Notes under the pieces: generated by a model
The model's input: only the letters and a program-made list of their open reading frames with translations
The model's database searches: none
Told to the model about the DNA's origin: nothing
Translations under genes and position numbers: made by a program
Assembly (NCBI RefSeq): GCF_040939125.1
Contig: NZ_CP162495.1
Location: 2,356,001 to 2,420,000, forward strand
DNA from: Clostridium sp. BJN0013
Lineage (GTDB): Bacteria; Bacillota; Clostridia; Clostridiales; Clostridiaceae
Direction: 5' to 3'
Length of the DNA: 64,000 nt
In this document: positions 1 through 8,706 of the stretch, in pieces
How the letters are laid out: every line of letters begins with the position of its first letter
How positions within the stretch are numbered: the first letter of the stretch is position 1

Positions 1-1
1 A

Positions 2-1333
2 AAAATAACAGTTAATCTAGCTCCTGCAGACATAAAAAAAGTAGGTTCCCTATTTGATTTACCTATAGCTCTCGGAATACTAATTGCTACAAATCAAATA
101 GATTTTCATGATTCACAAAAATTTTTAATAATGGGAGAGCTTTCACTATGTGGGGACTTGAATAAGATAAGAGGAGTGCTTCCAATAACAATGGAAGGCA
201 TAAAAAATAATATAATAAATTTTATAGTTCCTATGAATAATGCAGAAGAATGCTCTTCGATAAAGGGAAGTAACTGTTATGCCTTTAAAAATTTAAAGGA
301 AGTAGTCTACTTTATAAAACACAGAGATTTACTTCCCTACAATTACAAAAAAGTATATTCTAGAAAACAATTTTCACTTGACTTCTCAGACATATTAGGA
401 CAGGAAAGCTGTAAACGTGCTCTGGAAATTGCTGCTGCTGGAAATCACAATATAATTATCTCAGGTGCCCCTGGTTCAGGTAAAACCATGTTGGCTAAAA
501 GAATGCCCTCTATATTACCTGATCTAAGCTATAAGGAGGCTTTAGAAGTTACTAAGATATATAGTATAAGTGGGAATTTACCACAAAAAGAAGGCCTGCT
601 TACAAATCCTCCTTTTAGAAGTCCTCATCACACCAGTACTTCTATTTCTCTAGTAGGTGGAGGAAAAAATCTAATGCCTGGTGAAATATCCCTTGCCCAC
701 AATGGAGTACTATTTTTGGATGAAATATTAGAATTTAAAAAAAATGTACTGGAAGCCTTAAGACAGCCCTTAGAAGATAAAAAAATAACTATAACCAGAT
801 CTTCTGGTACCGTTACTTTTCCATGTAATTTTATGACTATTTTGGCCACTAATCTATGCCCCTGCGGAAATTTTTCTTCCAATAGGCCTTGTACTTGTAC
901 TGAACATGAAAGAAAAAGATACATATCAAAATTATCCAGACCCTTTTTAGATAGAATAGATCTATTTACATATGTAAATCCCATTGATTTTAAGTATATT
1001 GAAAATTATTCCAAAGGAGAAAGTTCCATAAATATAAAAAAAAGAGTAGAAAATGCCCGAGATATCCAAAAAGAAAGATTTAAAAAAGAAAATATATACT
1101 ATAATTCAGATATGAACAGCTCACTTATAAGAAAATATTGTAAACTTAATAAAAAATCCATGGAATTAATAAAAAAAATTTATACTAAATATAACCTAAC
1201 TACTAGAGCTTATAGTAAAATACTAAAAATATCTAGAACCATAGCTGACTTAAATAACTGTGATCGAATAAAAGAATTCCACATAAAAGAAGCCCTATAC
1301 TATAGAAAATTTATGGATAAGGATTTTCTATAA
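2..1333 (+). CDS. comM: ComM/YifB-family Mg-chelatase-like AAA+ ATPase, 5' end cut by the window
   Basis: The frame is open from base 2, and the residues before the first internal ATG (131) read VNLAPADIKK and FDLPIALGIL, the Lon-like N-terminal domain of YifB/ComM, so the gene begins outside the window. About 444 codons remain of a family of roughly 500. Walker A GAPGSGKT is near 464-487, Walker B LFLDEI near 710-730, and a cysteine-rich CPCG..RPCTC stretch is typical of the family. The C-terminal part holds TTRAYSKILKISRTIADL. In Gram-negatives ComM is a branch-migration helicase for natural transformation; its role in clostridia is not established. It is followed by yraN after one small gene. 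Confidence 0.9.
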   Translation, partial: KITVNLAPADIKKVGSLFDLPIALGILIATNQIDFHDSQKFLIMGELSLCGDLNKIRGVLPITMEGIKNNIINFIVPMNNAEECSSIKGSNCYAFKNLKEVVYFIKHRDLLPYNYKKVYSRKQFSLDFSDILGQESCKRALEIAAAGNHNIIISGAPGSGKTMLAKRMPSILPDLSYKEALEVTKIYSISGNLPQKEGLLTNPPFRSPHHTSTSISLVGGGKNLMPGEISLAHNGVLFLDEILEFKKNVLEALRQPLEDKKITITRSSGTVTFPCNFMTILATNLCPCGNFSSNRPCTCTEHERKRYISKLSRPFLDRIDLFTYVNPIDFKYIENYSKGESSINIKKRVENARDIQKERFKKENIYYNSDMNSSLIRKYCKLNKKSMELIKKIYTKYNLTTRAYSKILKISRTIADLNNCDRIKEFHIKEALYYRKFMDKDFL

Positions 1334-1453
1334 GTAAAATTTATTGTAGCCTATAAAAATTTCTAAAAAAATCTTTATTTTGTTTTACAATAATTGTATA
1401 ATATACGTAATAAAAGTTATTTAATACAATATTTATAAAAGCAGGGTGATTTT

Positions 1454-1660
1454 ATGTGTTTTATATTTGTCATACTAGGACTAATACTGGGAATTGTATT
1501 ATTTCTAATTGGAATAAAAACTAATAATGTTGATATTATTAGCATCGGAAGCGTACTTTCTATATTTTTTTTATTAATTTGTATAAATATATACATACCT
1601 AATTTAATACATACTTTAAATTCTAGTGTAATTAGAATAAATAATAGACTACCCCATTAA
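1454..1660 (+). CDS. small two-helix membrane protein, function unknown
   Basis: A 68-residue protein starting at ATG 1454 with a good site (AGGGTGA, 6 bases upstream). Residues 2-22 and about 27-50 are almost entirely hydrophobic, giving two predicted membrane helices with a short polar turn (KTNNVD) between them. The C-terminus is basic and polar. I do not recognise a family. A TATAAT-like hexamer lies about 55 bases upstream with a weak -35. It sits between comM and yraN on the same strand. Composition and the ribosome binding site support a real gene; no function can be given. Confidence 0.6.
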   Translation: MCFIFVILGLILGIVLFLIGIKTNNVDIISIGSVLSIFFLLICINIYIPNLIHTLNSSVIRINNRLPH

Positions 1661-1686
1661 AAATTCACTGAATAAAAATAATGGGG
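1652..1686 (+). other. inverted repeat covering the first possible yraN ribosome binding site
   Basis: CCCCATTA (1652-1659) pairs exactly with TAATGGGG (1679-1686) across a 19-base loop. There is no T-run after it, so it is a poor terminator. The right arm contains the GGGGG that would serve the upstream candidate start of yraN at 1692. It may end or process the upstream transcript, or mask that site. Confidence 0.35.
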
Positions 1687-1754
1687 GAATAATGCAAATT
1701 TTTATTACAAATGATATAATAATAAAAAAGTTTGGAAATGAAAGGGGAAAATTT

Positions 1755-2123
1755 ATGCATTCTTTTAACAAGGATATAGGTTCCCTGGGCGAAGATATTG
1801 CTAAAAATTATTTGAATCAAATTGGATATACCGTACTTGAAAGAAACTTTCGATGTAAAGTAGGTGAAATAGACATTATAGGAAAAGATGGTGATTATAT
1901 TTGCTTTATAGAAGTCAAGTCTCGCTATGGAAAATTATATGGAAATCCCTGCGAATCGGTAAATTATTCTAAACGTCTCAAAATCTATAAAGCAGCTAAT
2001 ATATATATAATGAGAAAGAAATTATTTAAATTTAATTTTAGATTTGATGTAATAGAAATTATATTTAATACTTATAATGATGTTCCATCTATAAAACTTA
2101 TTAAAGATGCTTTTCAAATATAA
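1755..2123 (+). CDS. yraN: YraN / UPF0102 family nuclease-fold protein
   Basis: 122 residues from the ATG at 1755, chosen because AAAGGGG lies 8 bases upstream and the protein then starts close to the conserved GSLGEDIAKNYL. An in-frame ATG at 1692 would add 21 unconserved residues. The core has the restriction-endonuclease-like signature GEIDIIGKDG...CFIEVKSR, including the E-x-K pair of PD-(D/E)XK folds. Family function is unproven; it is usually linked to rnhB, as here, where rnhB is convergent and 16 bases away. Confidence 0.85.
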   Translation: MHSFNKDIGSLGEDIAKNYLNQIGYTVLERNFRCKVGEIDIIGKDGDYICFIEVKSRYGKLYGNPCESVNYSKRLKIYKAANIYIMRKKLFKFNFRFDVIEIIFNTYNDVPSIKLIKDAFQI

Positions 2124-2139
2124 CTTTATCTGCTTTATT

Positions 2140-3006
2140 TTAAACTATGTTTTTTAAAAAACTTAGTCTATGTATTTTACAGGTGCCGTACTTCCTTATG
2201 GCACCAATATGTTCCTTGGTTCCATAACCCGAATTACTTTCAAAATTATATTCAGTATAAACTTTTGAATATTCTCTCATAAGTTCATCTCTATAGACTT
2301 TAGCTATAATGGAAGCTGATGCTATACTTACACTTTTTGAATCACCTTTTATTATAAATTCATTACGAATAGGTAAATTTTTAACGGCATATCCATCAGA
2401 TAAAACCAACTCTACAGGTAACTTCAAACCCAGTACAGCTTTTCTTAAAACTTCATTATTACACCATGAAATTCCTCTCTTATCTATTTCTCTGTTATTT
2501 ATAACCGCAATACTATAGCTTAAAGCTTTTTCTTTTATGGTCTGTGACAATTCACGTCTAGCCTTTGGAGTGAGTTTCTTAGAATCTTTTACACCTAGAA
2601 TTAACTTTTTATCTTCCATATAATCTAAGTTTAGTATAACCGCAGCTGCAACTATAGGACCTGCTAAAGGCCCTCTTCCTACTTCATCTGTTCCAGCTAC
2701 ATATACATAATTTCCAAAATATTTATCAAAATTATACATTTGTTTTACTCTTTCAATTTCTTTTTTTTGATTTAAAAGAAATTTATAAAGACTAAAATAT
2801 AAGCCATTCACATTTTTTCTCTTATCTGCCTTTAGTTTTTGTAAGATATTTATAAATATATGATAATCTTTAAAATTAAAATACTCTTTTTTTAAATTAG
2901 TAACTTCTGTTTTTATTTTTTCAAAATTAAATTCTTCTAAATTATCCCACAATGAACTCTCTATTTCTTTAGTAAATTTATTCATATTTTCACTACTTTC
3001 ATACAT
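2140..3006 (-). CDS. rnhB: ribonuclease HII
   Basis: Cleaves the RNA strand of RNA-DNA hybrids and removes misincorporated ribonucleotides. The catalytic domain starts near residue 110 with [12 protein letters not shown], the DEVGRG motif carrying two acidic metal ligands. VLSDG and the GYGTKEH region follow. An approximately 100-residue N-terminal extension precedes it, as in other Firmicute RNase HII proteins. I chose the ATG at 3006, which has GAAAGGTG 8 bases upstream; the longer frame begins with a TTG that overlaps this site. It lies 21 bases after rbgA, the usual Firmicute pairing. Confidence 0.93.
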   Translation of the reverse strand: MYESSENMNKFTKEIESSLWDNLEEFNFEKIKTEVTNLKKEYFNFKDYHIFINILQKLKADKRKNVNGLYFSLYKFLLNQKKEIERVKQMYNFDKYFGNYVYVAGTDEVGRGPLAGPIVAAAVILNLDYMEDKKLILGVKDSKKLTPKARRELSQTIKEKALSYSIAVINNREIDKRGISWCNNEVLRKAVLGLKLPVELVLSDGYAVKNLPIRNEFIIKGDSKSVSIASASIIAKVYRDELMREYSKVYTEYNFESNSGYGTKEHIGAIRKYGTCKIHRLSFLKNIV

Positions 3007-3027
3007 TATCCTTACACCTTTCAATAA

Positions 3028-3870
3028 TTATGGTTTCTCTAAAGAAATAGGCCCCAATTTTCCTCCTCTGAATTCATCTAAAAGCATAATAGACACTCTA
3101 TTATAATTTATCTCCCCCCCAGATAATATAGCTCCCCTTTTTCTCGCTATATTATCCATATTTTCTAGAGGCTCCTCACTTAACCCATCCAATTTATACC
3201 TATTTATTACTCTGTTGGGATAATCTCTACATAGAATCTTCAAAAGCATTAATGCTAAATTTTCTATGTCCATAATTTCATCTTTTATAGCCCCAGTAAA
3301 AGCTAAATTTAATTGTGTCTCCTCACTTTCTAGTTTAGGCCACAATATACCTGGTGTGTCCATAAGTTCTACTCCTAATTTAGTCTTAATCCACTGCCTA
3401 CTTTTTGTAACTCCAGGTCTATCCCCTGTTTTAGCTATGCTACTTCTTGCCATTTTGTTGATAAAGGAGGATTTACCTACATTTGGTATTCCTACTACCA
3501 TAGCTCTATCAACTATTTTTGAAACACCTTTCTTTTTCATTCTGTTATGTTTTTCTTCTAATAATTCATTTAACATAGGTCTTATACCTTTAAGGCCCTG
3601 ACCTGTATTACAATTTACTGCTAAAATCCTCACATTATCTTCAGAAAGGTAACTTATCCACTGCTTGGTTGTACCTTCTTCACTTAAATCACTTTTATTT
3701 AACAGTATTATTCTAGGCTTGCTGCCACAGATACTCTCTATATCAGGATTTTTACTAGCTTTTATTATTCTGGCATCCCTTATTTCTATAACAGCATCTA
3801 CTAATTTTAAGCTCTCCTTTATTTCTCTTTTAGTCCTAGCCATATGTCCAGGAAACCAATTTATAGCCAT
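3028..3870 (-). CDS. rbgA: ribosome biogenesis GTPase RbgA (YlqF)
   Basis: A circularly permuted GTPase needed for late 50S subunit assembly. The G4 motif LNKSDL comes near residue 60, before G1 GIPNVGKSSFINKMA (near 127) and G3 DTPGILWPK, which is the permuted order of the YlqF/RbgA group. The N-terminus NWFPGHMARTKREI is the family hallmark. At 280 residues it has normal length. Neighbours are lepB upstream (15 bases) and rnhB downstream, the same order as in Bacillus. Likely co-transcribed with lepB and rnhB. Confidence 0.95.
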   Translation of the reverse strand: MAINWFPGHMARTKREIKESLKLVDAVIEIRDARIIKASKNPDIESICGSKPRIILLNKSDLSEEGTTKQWISYLSEDNVRILAVNCNTGQGLKGIRPMLNELLEEKHNRMKKKGVSKIVDRAMVVGIPNVGKSSFINKMARSSIAKTGDRPGVTKSRQWIKTKLGVELMDTPGILWPKLESEETQLNLAFTGAIKDEIMDIENLALMLLKILCRDYPNRVINRYKLDGLSEEPLENMDNIARKRGAILSGGEINYNRVSIMLLDEFRGGKLGPISLEKP

Positions 3871-3884
3871 ATATTTCTTCTCCT

Positions 3885-4409
3885 CTAATTTACAACTGAA
3901 CTTAAGCTGCCCATCCTATTAAAAGGATATATTCTAAGGGCTGCTCTTCCCACTACCATTTTATAATCTACAAATCCCACATCGGAAAATCTACTGTCTC
4001 TGCTGTTATTTCTATTATCTCCCATTACAAATACCGTGTTTTCCGGTACCGTAACTTCGTCAAAATCACCTAACATAGGTTCTAATATATAAGATTCTTT
4101 TTTCAGTACATCATTTACATAAAGATTACCATTTTCAATTTTTATCCTGTCTCCACCTACTCCAATTACTCTTTTAATGAATTTTTCTTTAGGATTTGCT
4201 GGATATTTTATTACCACTATATCTCCAGGCTTTGGTGCTCTAAAATAATAACTTACTTTTTCCACAATCAGACGATCCTTATTATTTAAAGTAGGATCCA
4301 TGGAATGCCCATCTACACTTACAGTTTCAAACACAAAGGTTATAATCAAAAATGCAGCTATAATAGCTATCACTACTGATTTACCAAGTTCTATCAATTC
4401 CTTTAACAA
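3885..4409 (-). CDS. lepB: type I signal peptidase
   Basis: Cleaves signal peptides from exported proteins at the outer face of the membrane. One N-terminal membrane helix (KSVVIAIIAAFLIITFVF) is followed by the catalytic Ser in GHSMDPTL, the Lys in KFIKRVIGVGGD and the box VMGDNRNNSRDSR. I choose the TTG at 4409, about 9 bases after AAGGTGG. The in-frame ATG at 4430 falls inside the T-run of the rplS terminator and has no ribosome binding site. The result is 174 residues, typical of Gram-positive enzymes. Start choice is moderate, function is firm. Confidence 0.92.
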   Translation of the reverse strand: MLKELIELGKSVVIAIIAAFLIITFVFETVSVDGHSMDPTLNNKDRLIVEKVSYYFRAPKPGDIVVIKYPANPKEKFIKRVIGVGGDRIKIENGNLYVNDVLKKESYILEPMLGDFDEVTVPENTVFVMGDNRNNSRDSRFSDVGFVDYKMVVGRAALRIYPFNRMGSLSSVVN

Positions 4410-4432
4410 ACTTCCACACCACCTTAACATAC

Positions 4433-4462
4433 AAAAGAGGGACTTTATAAAGCCCCTCTTTT
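4433..4462 (-). terminator. rho-independent terminator after rplS
   Basis: Read on the minus strand, AAAGAGGG and CCCTCTTT form the stem around a GCTTTATAAAGT centre, followed by TTTTGT. It overlaps the last codon of rplS and separates it from lepB. Confidence 0.75.
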
Positions 4463-4808
4463 ATTTTAATATTTCTTTTACTTTAGCCGCTTTACCTACT
4501 CTATCTCTTAAATAATATAATTTGGCTCTCCTTACCTTACCTCTTCTTACTACTTGTATTTTTTCTATTATAGGAGCATTAACAGGAAATGTTCTTTCAA
4601 CACCTACACCATAAGCAACTCTTCTAACTGTGAAAGTTTCCCTTACGCCACCATTTTGTCTTTTCAAAACTATACCTTCAAAAACCTGTATTCTCTGTCT
4701 ACTTCCCTCTTTAATTTTTACATGAACCCTTACTGTATCCCCTATGTTAAAATTAGGCAGATCAGTTCTTATATATTCTGATTCTATTTGCTTTATTATA
4801 TCTAACAT
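4461..4808 (-). CDS. rplS: 50S ribosomal protein L19
   Basis: 115 residues; L19 lies at the 30S-50S interface. The conserved stretch [13 protein letters not shown], then [13 protein letters not shown] and the [17 protein letters not shown] region, identify it. The start is the ATG at 4808 with AGGAGG 9 bases upstream; the longer open frame from a TTG would contain the ribosome binding site itself. It has its own promoter and structured leader (4809-4921) although it follows trmD, and is closed by a strong terminator, so it can be expressed apart from the genes around it. Confidence 0.96.
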   Translation of the reverse strand: MLDIIKQIESEYIRTDLPNFNIGDTVRVHVKIKEGSRQRIQVFEGIVLKRQNGGVRETFTVRRVAYGVGVERTFPVNAPIIEKIQVVRRGKVRRAKLYYLRDRVGKAAKVKEILK

Positions 4809-4888
4809 TGTGCATAACCTCCTAAACAATTATTAAACGTTCTTATCTTGTAACATTTATAGACAGAGGAACGCCCGTATGACACAAA
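4809..4888 (-). promoter_or_regulatory. structured 5' leader of rplS, candidate L19 autoregulatory leader
   Basis: About 78 nt lie between the predicted transcription start and the rplS ATG. On the minus strand the segment CGGGCGTTCCTCTG is followed about 25 nt later by AAGAACGTTTAA, so CGTTC can pair with GAACG, and the AGGAGG follows directly. Firmicutes have a described L19 leader at this position (Rfam L19_leader). Assignment is by position and recalled sequence resemblance, not by a covariance search. Confidence 0.5.
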
Positions 4889-4892
4889 AAGA

Positions 4893-4921
4893 ATTTTATC
4901 ACAACCATATTTTTTTTTCAA
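4893..4921 (-). promoter_or_regulatory. sigma-A promoter of rplS
   Basis: Minus strand TTGAAA (4916-4921), 17-base spacer, TAAAAT (4893-4898). It falls between the trmD stop and the rplS leader. Confidence 0.6.
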
Positions 4922-4969
4922 TATATAATTTAAATCTATATTTATAACTGGAATAATAATAGAAACTAT

Positions 4970-5704
4970 TTAATCAGTATATCCATTTTCATATGATTTT
5001 ATTAGTTCTTTATCTTCTTTGGATAGCTCTATCCTTTCAAATAAATCCGGACGTTTACTTTTAGTTAATATAAGTGACTTTGCCCTTCTCCATTTCCTTA
5101 TATTTTCATGATGACCAGACATGAGAACTTCCGGTACCCTATCCCCTCTAAAAAACTCTGGTCTTGTATATTGTGGATATTCAAGTACTCCATTATAAAA
5201 AGATTCTTCAGTATAACTTTCAGTACTTGAAAGTACACCAGGTATCATTCTGCATATACTGTCCACAACAGGGATACAAGCCATTTCTCCTCCAGTCACT
5301 ACAAAATCTCCAATGGATATTTCTAAGTCTATATACCTATAAACTCTTTCATCTATTCCTTCATAATGTCCGCATAAAAATATTAATTCCCTTTCTTTTG
5401 AAAGTTTTTCTGCCATAGATTGGTTGAAAATCTTACCTTTAGGTCCTAAATATATCACATTTCCCCTATTTTGAGTTTTTACATTATTTATACAATCTAC
5501 AATAGGCTGGGCAGTCATTATCATTCCAGATCCACCCCCATAGGGATAGTCATCTACTTTCCTATGCTTATTTTCAGTAAAATTTCTTATATCAAAAGTA
5601 TTTATACTTAAAATATTTTTTTCAATGGCCCTTCCAATTATACTATAGTTAAACACTTGAAACATCTCTGGAAAAAGAGTCAATATATCTATTTTTACAT
5701 CCAT
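4970..5704 (-). CDS. trmD: tRNA (guanine-37-N1)-methyltransferase
   Basis: Methylates G37 next to the anticodon using S-adenosylmethionine, preventing +1 frameshifts. The protein starts [15 protein letters not shown], contains [13 protein letters not shown], and has the trefoil-knot cofactor site around [12 protein letters not shown] and [11 protein letters not shown]. The C-terminal half carries the [19 protein letters not shown] motif. Length of 244 is normal. Its first codons overlap the end of rimM by 10 bases, implying translational coupling, and rplS follows under its own promoter. Confidence 0.97.
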   Translation of the reverse strand: MDVKIDILTLFPEMFQVFNYSIIGRAIEKNILSINTFDIRNFTENKHRKVDDYPYGGGSGMIMTAQPIVDCINNVKTQNRGNVIYLGPKGKIFNQSMAEKLSKERELIFLCGHYEGIDERVYRYIDLEISIGDFVVTGGEMACIPVVDSICRMIPGVLSSTESYTEESFYNGVLEYPQYTRPEFFRGDRVPEVLMSGHHENIRKWRRAKSLILTKSKRPDLFERIELSKEDKELIKSYENGYTD

Positions 5705-6183
5705 GTTTCCACCGGCTTTATAATTATTTCTTGTTTTTCCACATCTACTTTTAAAACTATGTCCTCTATAGCTGGAATTAAAAGTTCCTTATCACCTTTT
5801 ATCCAATAAACATCATTATGGTATGTATTTATTACCTCTGATATTTTTCCATAAAAAACTCCTTTTTCATCTATTACTCTACATCCTATTATATCAACAA
5901 TAAAATATCTTCCTTCTTCCAATTTAACTGCATCTTCTCTAGCTACTTCCAAATATTTGCCCTTATACTCCAGAGCTTTTTCTATGGAATCTATACCTCC
6001 AATTTTAAGAATGACCTTTTTTGATTGTAATTTACATCCAGTTATATTTTTTAATATACCTTCTATATATACAGATTTTAGTTCTTTAAATCTCTTAATA
6101 TCATCAGTTAAAGGGTATACTTTCAATTCTCCTTTTAATCCATGAGTATTTATTATTTGTCCTACAGTTATAAAATCTTTCAT
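5695..6183 (-). CDS. rimM: 16S rRNA processing protein RimM
   Basis: Assembly factor for the 30S head domain that binds S19. The N-terminal beta-barrel begins with [22 protein letters not shown], the family signature, and the C-terminal PRC-like domain contains [13 protein letters not shown] and the [14 protein letters not shown] closing motif. At 162 residues it has standard length. The ribosome binding site is weak (AGGA about 11 bases upstream). It overlaps trmD by 10 bases and is preceded by khpA 131 bases upstream. Confidence 0.94.
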   Translation of the reverse strand: MKDFITVGQIINTHGLKGELKVYPLTDDIKRFKELKSVYIEGILKNITGCKLQSKKVILKIGGIDSIEKALEYKGKYLEVAREDAVKLEEGRYFIVDIIGCRVIDEKGVFYGKISEVINTYHNDVYWIKGDKELLIPAIEDIVLKVDVEKQEIIIKPVETWM

Positions 6184-6295
6184 AGAACATACTGTCCTGC
6201 ATTAGTCAAAAATATTTTATAAATAAAACAGGACAATTTCACCCCTTTTTCATTAAATATTAGAAGTCTATAAAATATTTTTCAGATTAATATAA

Positions 6296-6320
6296 GAGTT
6301 AGATAATCTAACTCTTATAT
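6296..6320 (-). terminator. stem-loop overlapping the khpA stop codon
   Basis: Minus strand AAGAGTTAGAT and ATCTAACTCTT form a near-perfect 10-11 bp stem starting at the khpA stop. Only a weak T-rich tail (ATATTAAT) follows, so it may be an attenuator or RNA-stabilising stem rather than a full terminator. Confidence 0.45.
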
Positions 6321-6542
6321 TATCTCTACAACAACTCTCTTATTTTCCTTTATAGCTGCAGCTTTTACTACAGTTCTTATAGCCTTTGCTATTCTCCCCT
6401 GCTTTCCTATTACTTTTCCCATATCCTCCGGTGCAACTTTCAATTCAAGAATTATAGATTGCTCACCTGCAATTTCATTTACTTGAACCATATCTGGGTT
6501 ATCCACTAGCGATTTAGCAATAATTTCCACTAATTCTTTCAT
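6315..6542 (-). CDS. khpA: KH-domain RNA-binding protein KhpA (YlqC)
   Basis: A 75-residue single KH domain. The motif [22 protein letters not shown] is the GxxG loop that grips single-stranded RNA. It starts with ATG at 6542, preceded by GGGGGTG. KhpA proteins bind many RNAs and affect cell division and elongation in Gram-positives, usually with KhpB. Its place between rpsP and rimM is the standard Firmicute order. A stem-loop overlaps its stop. Confidence 0.93.
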   Translation of the reverse strand: MKELVEIIAKSLVDNPDMVQVNEIAGEQSIILELKVAPEDMGKVIGKQGRIAKAIRTVVKAAAIKENKRVVVEII

Positions 6543-6561
6543 TTAATACACCCCCAGTTAA

Positions 6562-6819
6562 TTACTTACCAAGCTTATCTTTCAGTCCTGCCTTATCAAA
6601 AAGCTTTTTTACAATATCTGTTGGTTGAGCACCATTTTTTATCCATTTCACAGCTTTTTCTTCATCAAACTTAATAGTAGTAGGCTCAGTTGTAGGATTA
6701 TAATATCCTATTTCTTCTACGAATCTACCATCCCTTGGGGATCTTGAATCTGCTACAACAATTCTATAAAACGGAGCTTTCTTAGCACCCATTCTTCTTA
6801 ATCTTATTTTTACTGCCAT
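6562..6819 (-). CDS. rpsP: 30S ribosomal protein S16
   Basis: Small subunit protein binding 16S rRNA. The sequence [26 protein letters not shown] is diagnostic. I use the ATG at 6819, which has AAGGAGGTGA just upstream; the open frame continues ten codons further only because no stop intervenes. This gives 85 residues, the usual size. khpA follows after 19 bases. Upstream, between ffh and rpsP, lies a partial copy of the dispersed repeat described below. Confidence 0.96.
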   Translation of the reverse strand: MAVKIRLRRMGAKKAPFYRIVVADSRSPRDGRFVEEIGYYNPTTEPTTIKFDEEKAVKWIKNGAQPTDIVKKLFDKAGLKDKLGK

Positions 6820-6852
6820 TAATATCACCTCCTTAATAGTATCAAACAATTG

Positions 6853-6904
6853 TTAGGCTCAGCTGAAGTTTATTATCAGTCAAATACTCCTCCTTGGAAC
6901 CTTT
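6853..6904 (-). repeat. dispersed repeat, copy E (partial, 3' hairpin only)
   Basis: On the minus strand this reads AAGGTTCC...GGAG, a variable loop with GAGTATTT, then AAACTTCAGCTGAGCC. It matches the last third of copy C at 63651-63790 (AAACTTCACCTGAGCC) at most positions. Only the long terminal hairpin remains. It sits between ffh and rpsP and would be co-transcribed with them. Confidence 0.55.
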
Positions 6905-6911
6905 ATTGTAT

Positions 6912-8261
6912 TTAAAAAGGAAATTTCCCAAACAATCCCTTTTTAAATCCCTTTTTCATACCATTAAATTGTTTCATTGCTTTTTTTATCTTTTCAAAAT
7001 CCTTAAGAAGTTTATTTACTGACTGTATGTTAGTACCAGACCCCATTGCTATTCTTTTTTTTCGTGAGGAAGAACCACTTACAATAGAAGGTTTTCTTCT
7101 TTCTTTTAAGGTCATAGAATTAATTATGGCTTCAACCTTTACCATTTCCTTTTCTCCCTGGGAAAAATCTACTCCTTTTAATTCTTTCGTATTTATCCCC
7201 GGAAACATCTCTATAAGTTTACTTATAGGTCCCAGTTTTTTAGTTTGATCCATTATAGCTAAAAAGTCTTCAAAATTGAACTCCTTATTCAGCATTCTGT
7301 CCCCTAACTTTTTTGCCTCTTCCTCATCAATTGATTGTTGTGCCTTTTCTATAAGTGAAAGTACATCTCCCATACCTAATATTCTGGAGGCCATTCTATC
7401 TGGATAAAATACTTCAAAATCATTCATTTTCTCTCCCATACCTATAAATTTTATAGGCTTACCCGTAATGGCTCTTATGGAAAGAGCTGCTCCTCCTCTT
7501 GTATCTCCATCTAATTTAGTAAGTACAACTCCATTTATATTAAGCTGTTCATTAAAACTAGATGCCACATTAACAGCATCCTGCCCAGTCATAGAATCCA
7601 CTACCAGAAGTATTTCCTGTGGATTTATATTTTCTTTAATCTGTTTTAGCTCATCCATTAATTCTTCATCTATTTGAAGTCTACCTGCAGTATCTATTAT
7701 AATTACATTTAAATTGTTATTCTTAGCGTAAGCTACTGCACCTTTACATATATCTACAGCCTCTATTTTATCCCCCATGGAGAATACAGGTATATCAATT
7801 TGCTTTCCAACTACCTGTAGTTGTTTTATTGCTGCAGGTCTATATATATCACAAGCTACTAGAAGGGGTTTTTTATTCTTTTTTCTAAGCTGCAACGCCA
7901 ATTTTCCGCACATAGTGGTTTTTCCTGAACCCTGAAGTCCTACTAGCATTATTATAGTTAATCCATCAGGAGAATATTCAATAGAACTTTGACTATTACC
8001 CATTAAAGACGTAAGTTCATCATTTACTATTTTTATAACTTGCTGTGCAGGAGTAAGGCTCTTTAACACCTCTTCCCCTAAACATTTTTCACTAACACTT
8101 TTAACAAAATTCCTTACTACTTTATAGTTAACATCTGCCTCTAAAAGTGCTAGTTTTACTTCCCTCATAGCATCTTTTATATCTTTTTCAGAAAGTTTAC
8201 CTTTACCTCTAAGCTTTTTTAAAGTTTCCTGAAGCTTAGATGCTAATCCTTCAAAAGCCAT
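6912..8261 (-). CDS. ffh: signal recognition particle protein Ffh (SRP54)
   Basis: GTPase that binds 4.5S/6S RNA and signal sequences and delivers ribosomes to FtsY at the membrane. The N domain is followed by G1 GLQGSGKTTMCGKLA (near residue 107), DTAGRLQ, and TKLDGDTRGGAALS. The C-terminal M domain contains SRKKRIAMGSGT, the RNA-binding motif, and a basic, methionine-rich tail ending FGKFPF. At 449 residues it is full length. ylxM precedes it by 16 bases, as in most Firmicutes. Confidence 0.97.
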   Translation of the reverse strand: MAFEGLASKLQETLKKLRGKGKLSEKDIKDAMREVKLALLEADVNYKVVRNFVKSVSEKCLGEEVLKSLTPAQQVIKIVNDELTSLMGNSQSSIEYSPDGLTIIMLVGLQGSGKTTMCGKLALQLRKKNKKPLLVACDIYRPAAIKQLQVVGKQIDIPVFSMGDKIEAVDICKGAVAYAKNNNLNVIIIDTAGRLQIDEELMDELKQIKENINPQEILLVVDSMTGQDAVNVASSFNEQLNINGVVLTKLDGDTRGGAALSIRAITGKPIKFIGMGEKMNDFEVFYPDRMASRILGMGDVLSLIEKAQQSIDEEEAKKLGDRMLNKEFNFEDFLAIMDQTKKLGPISKLIEMFPGINTKELKGVDFSQGEKEMVKVEAIINSMTLKERRKPSIVSGSSSRKKRIAMGSGTNIQSVNKLLKDFEKIKKAMKQFNGMKKGFKKGLFGKFPF

Positions 8262-8277
8262 GCTAATCCTCCTAAAC

Positions 8278-8613
8278 TCAAATATTATTTATTATATAAT
8301 TCTTTATTTTATCTAACACTTCAGCATTTTTATCAGAGTACAGTGAATCTATAAAGTCAATAATACATTTCTTACTCTCTTCTATATTTTTTTTCTCTCT
8401 CATCAAATTCAATTTATCCTCATATTGCAATAAAAGCATATGACATCTTTTTATAATATCATGCACTGCCTGCCTGCTGGTACTAGTATGTTCAGCTATT
8501 TCTGCCAGGGACAGATCTTGATTATAATAAAGATCCATAACATTTCTCTGTTTTTCTGTTAAGAGCCTCCCATATATATCAAGTAATATGGACAGCTGTA
8601 CTCTCTCTTCCAT
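8278..8613 (-). CDS. ylxM: YlxM, helix-turn-helix partner of Ffh
   Basis: 111 residues with a sigma-70 region-4-like helix-turn-helix (LTEKQRNVMDLYYNQDLSLAEIAEHTSTSRQAVHDIIKR), the UPF0122 family. Streptococcal YlxM modulates SRP GTPase activity, and its constant position before ffh suggests the same here. It starts with ATG at 8613 with GAGGGT upstream. A strong promoter lies about 50 bases before it, so ylxM is probably the first gene of the ffh-rpsP-khpA-rimM-trmD transcript. Confidence 0.9.
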   Translation of the reverse strand: MEERVQLSILLDIYGRLLTEKQRNVMDLYYNQDLSLAEIAEHTSTSRQAVHDIIKRCHMLLLQYEDKLNLMREKKNIEESKKCIIDFIDSLYSDKNAEVLDKIKNYIINNI

Positions 8614-8660
8614 AATACCCTCTCAATTTAAAGATAATTTAAAATTTCTTAACGAGTCTT

Positions 8661-8689
8661 ATAATATCAAAATTTTTAAAGTATGTCAA
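8661..8689 (-). promoter_or_regulatory. sigma-A promoter of ylxM-ffh
   Basis: Minus strand TTGACA (8684-8689), 17-base spacer, TATTAT (8661-8666). This is one of the best consensus promoters in the window, placed just after the ftsY stop. Confidence 0.8.
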
Positions 8690-8706
8690 GTATTTTTACT
8701 TAACAC

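Noticed and set aside
4409-4430. ATG at 4430 as the lepB start
   Set aside because: It lies in the T-run of the rplS terminator and lacks a ribosome binding site; the TTG at 4409 has AAGGTGG at proper distance.
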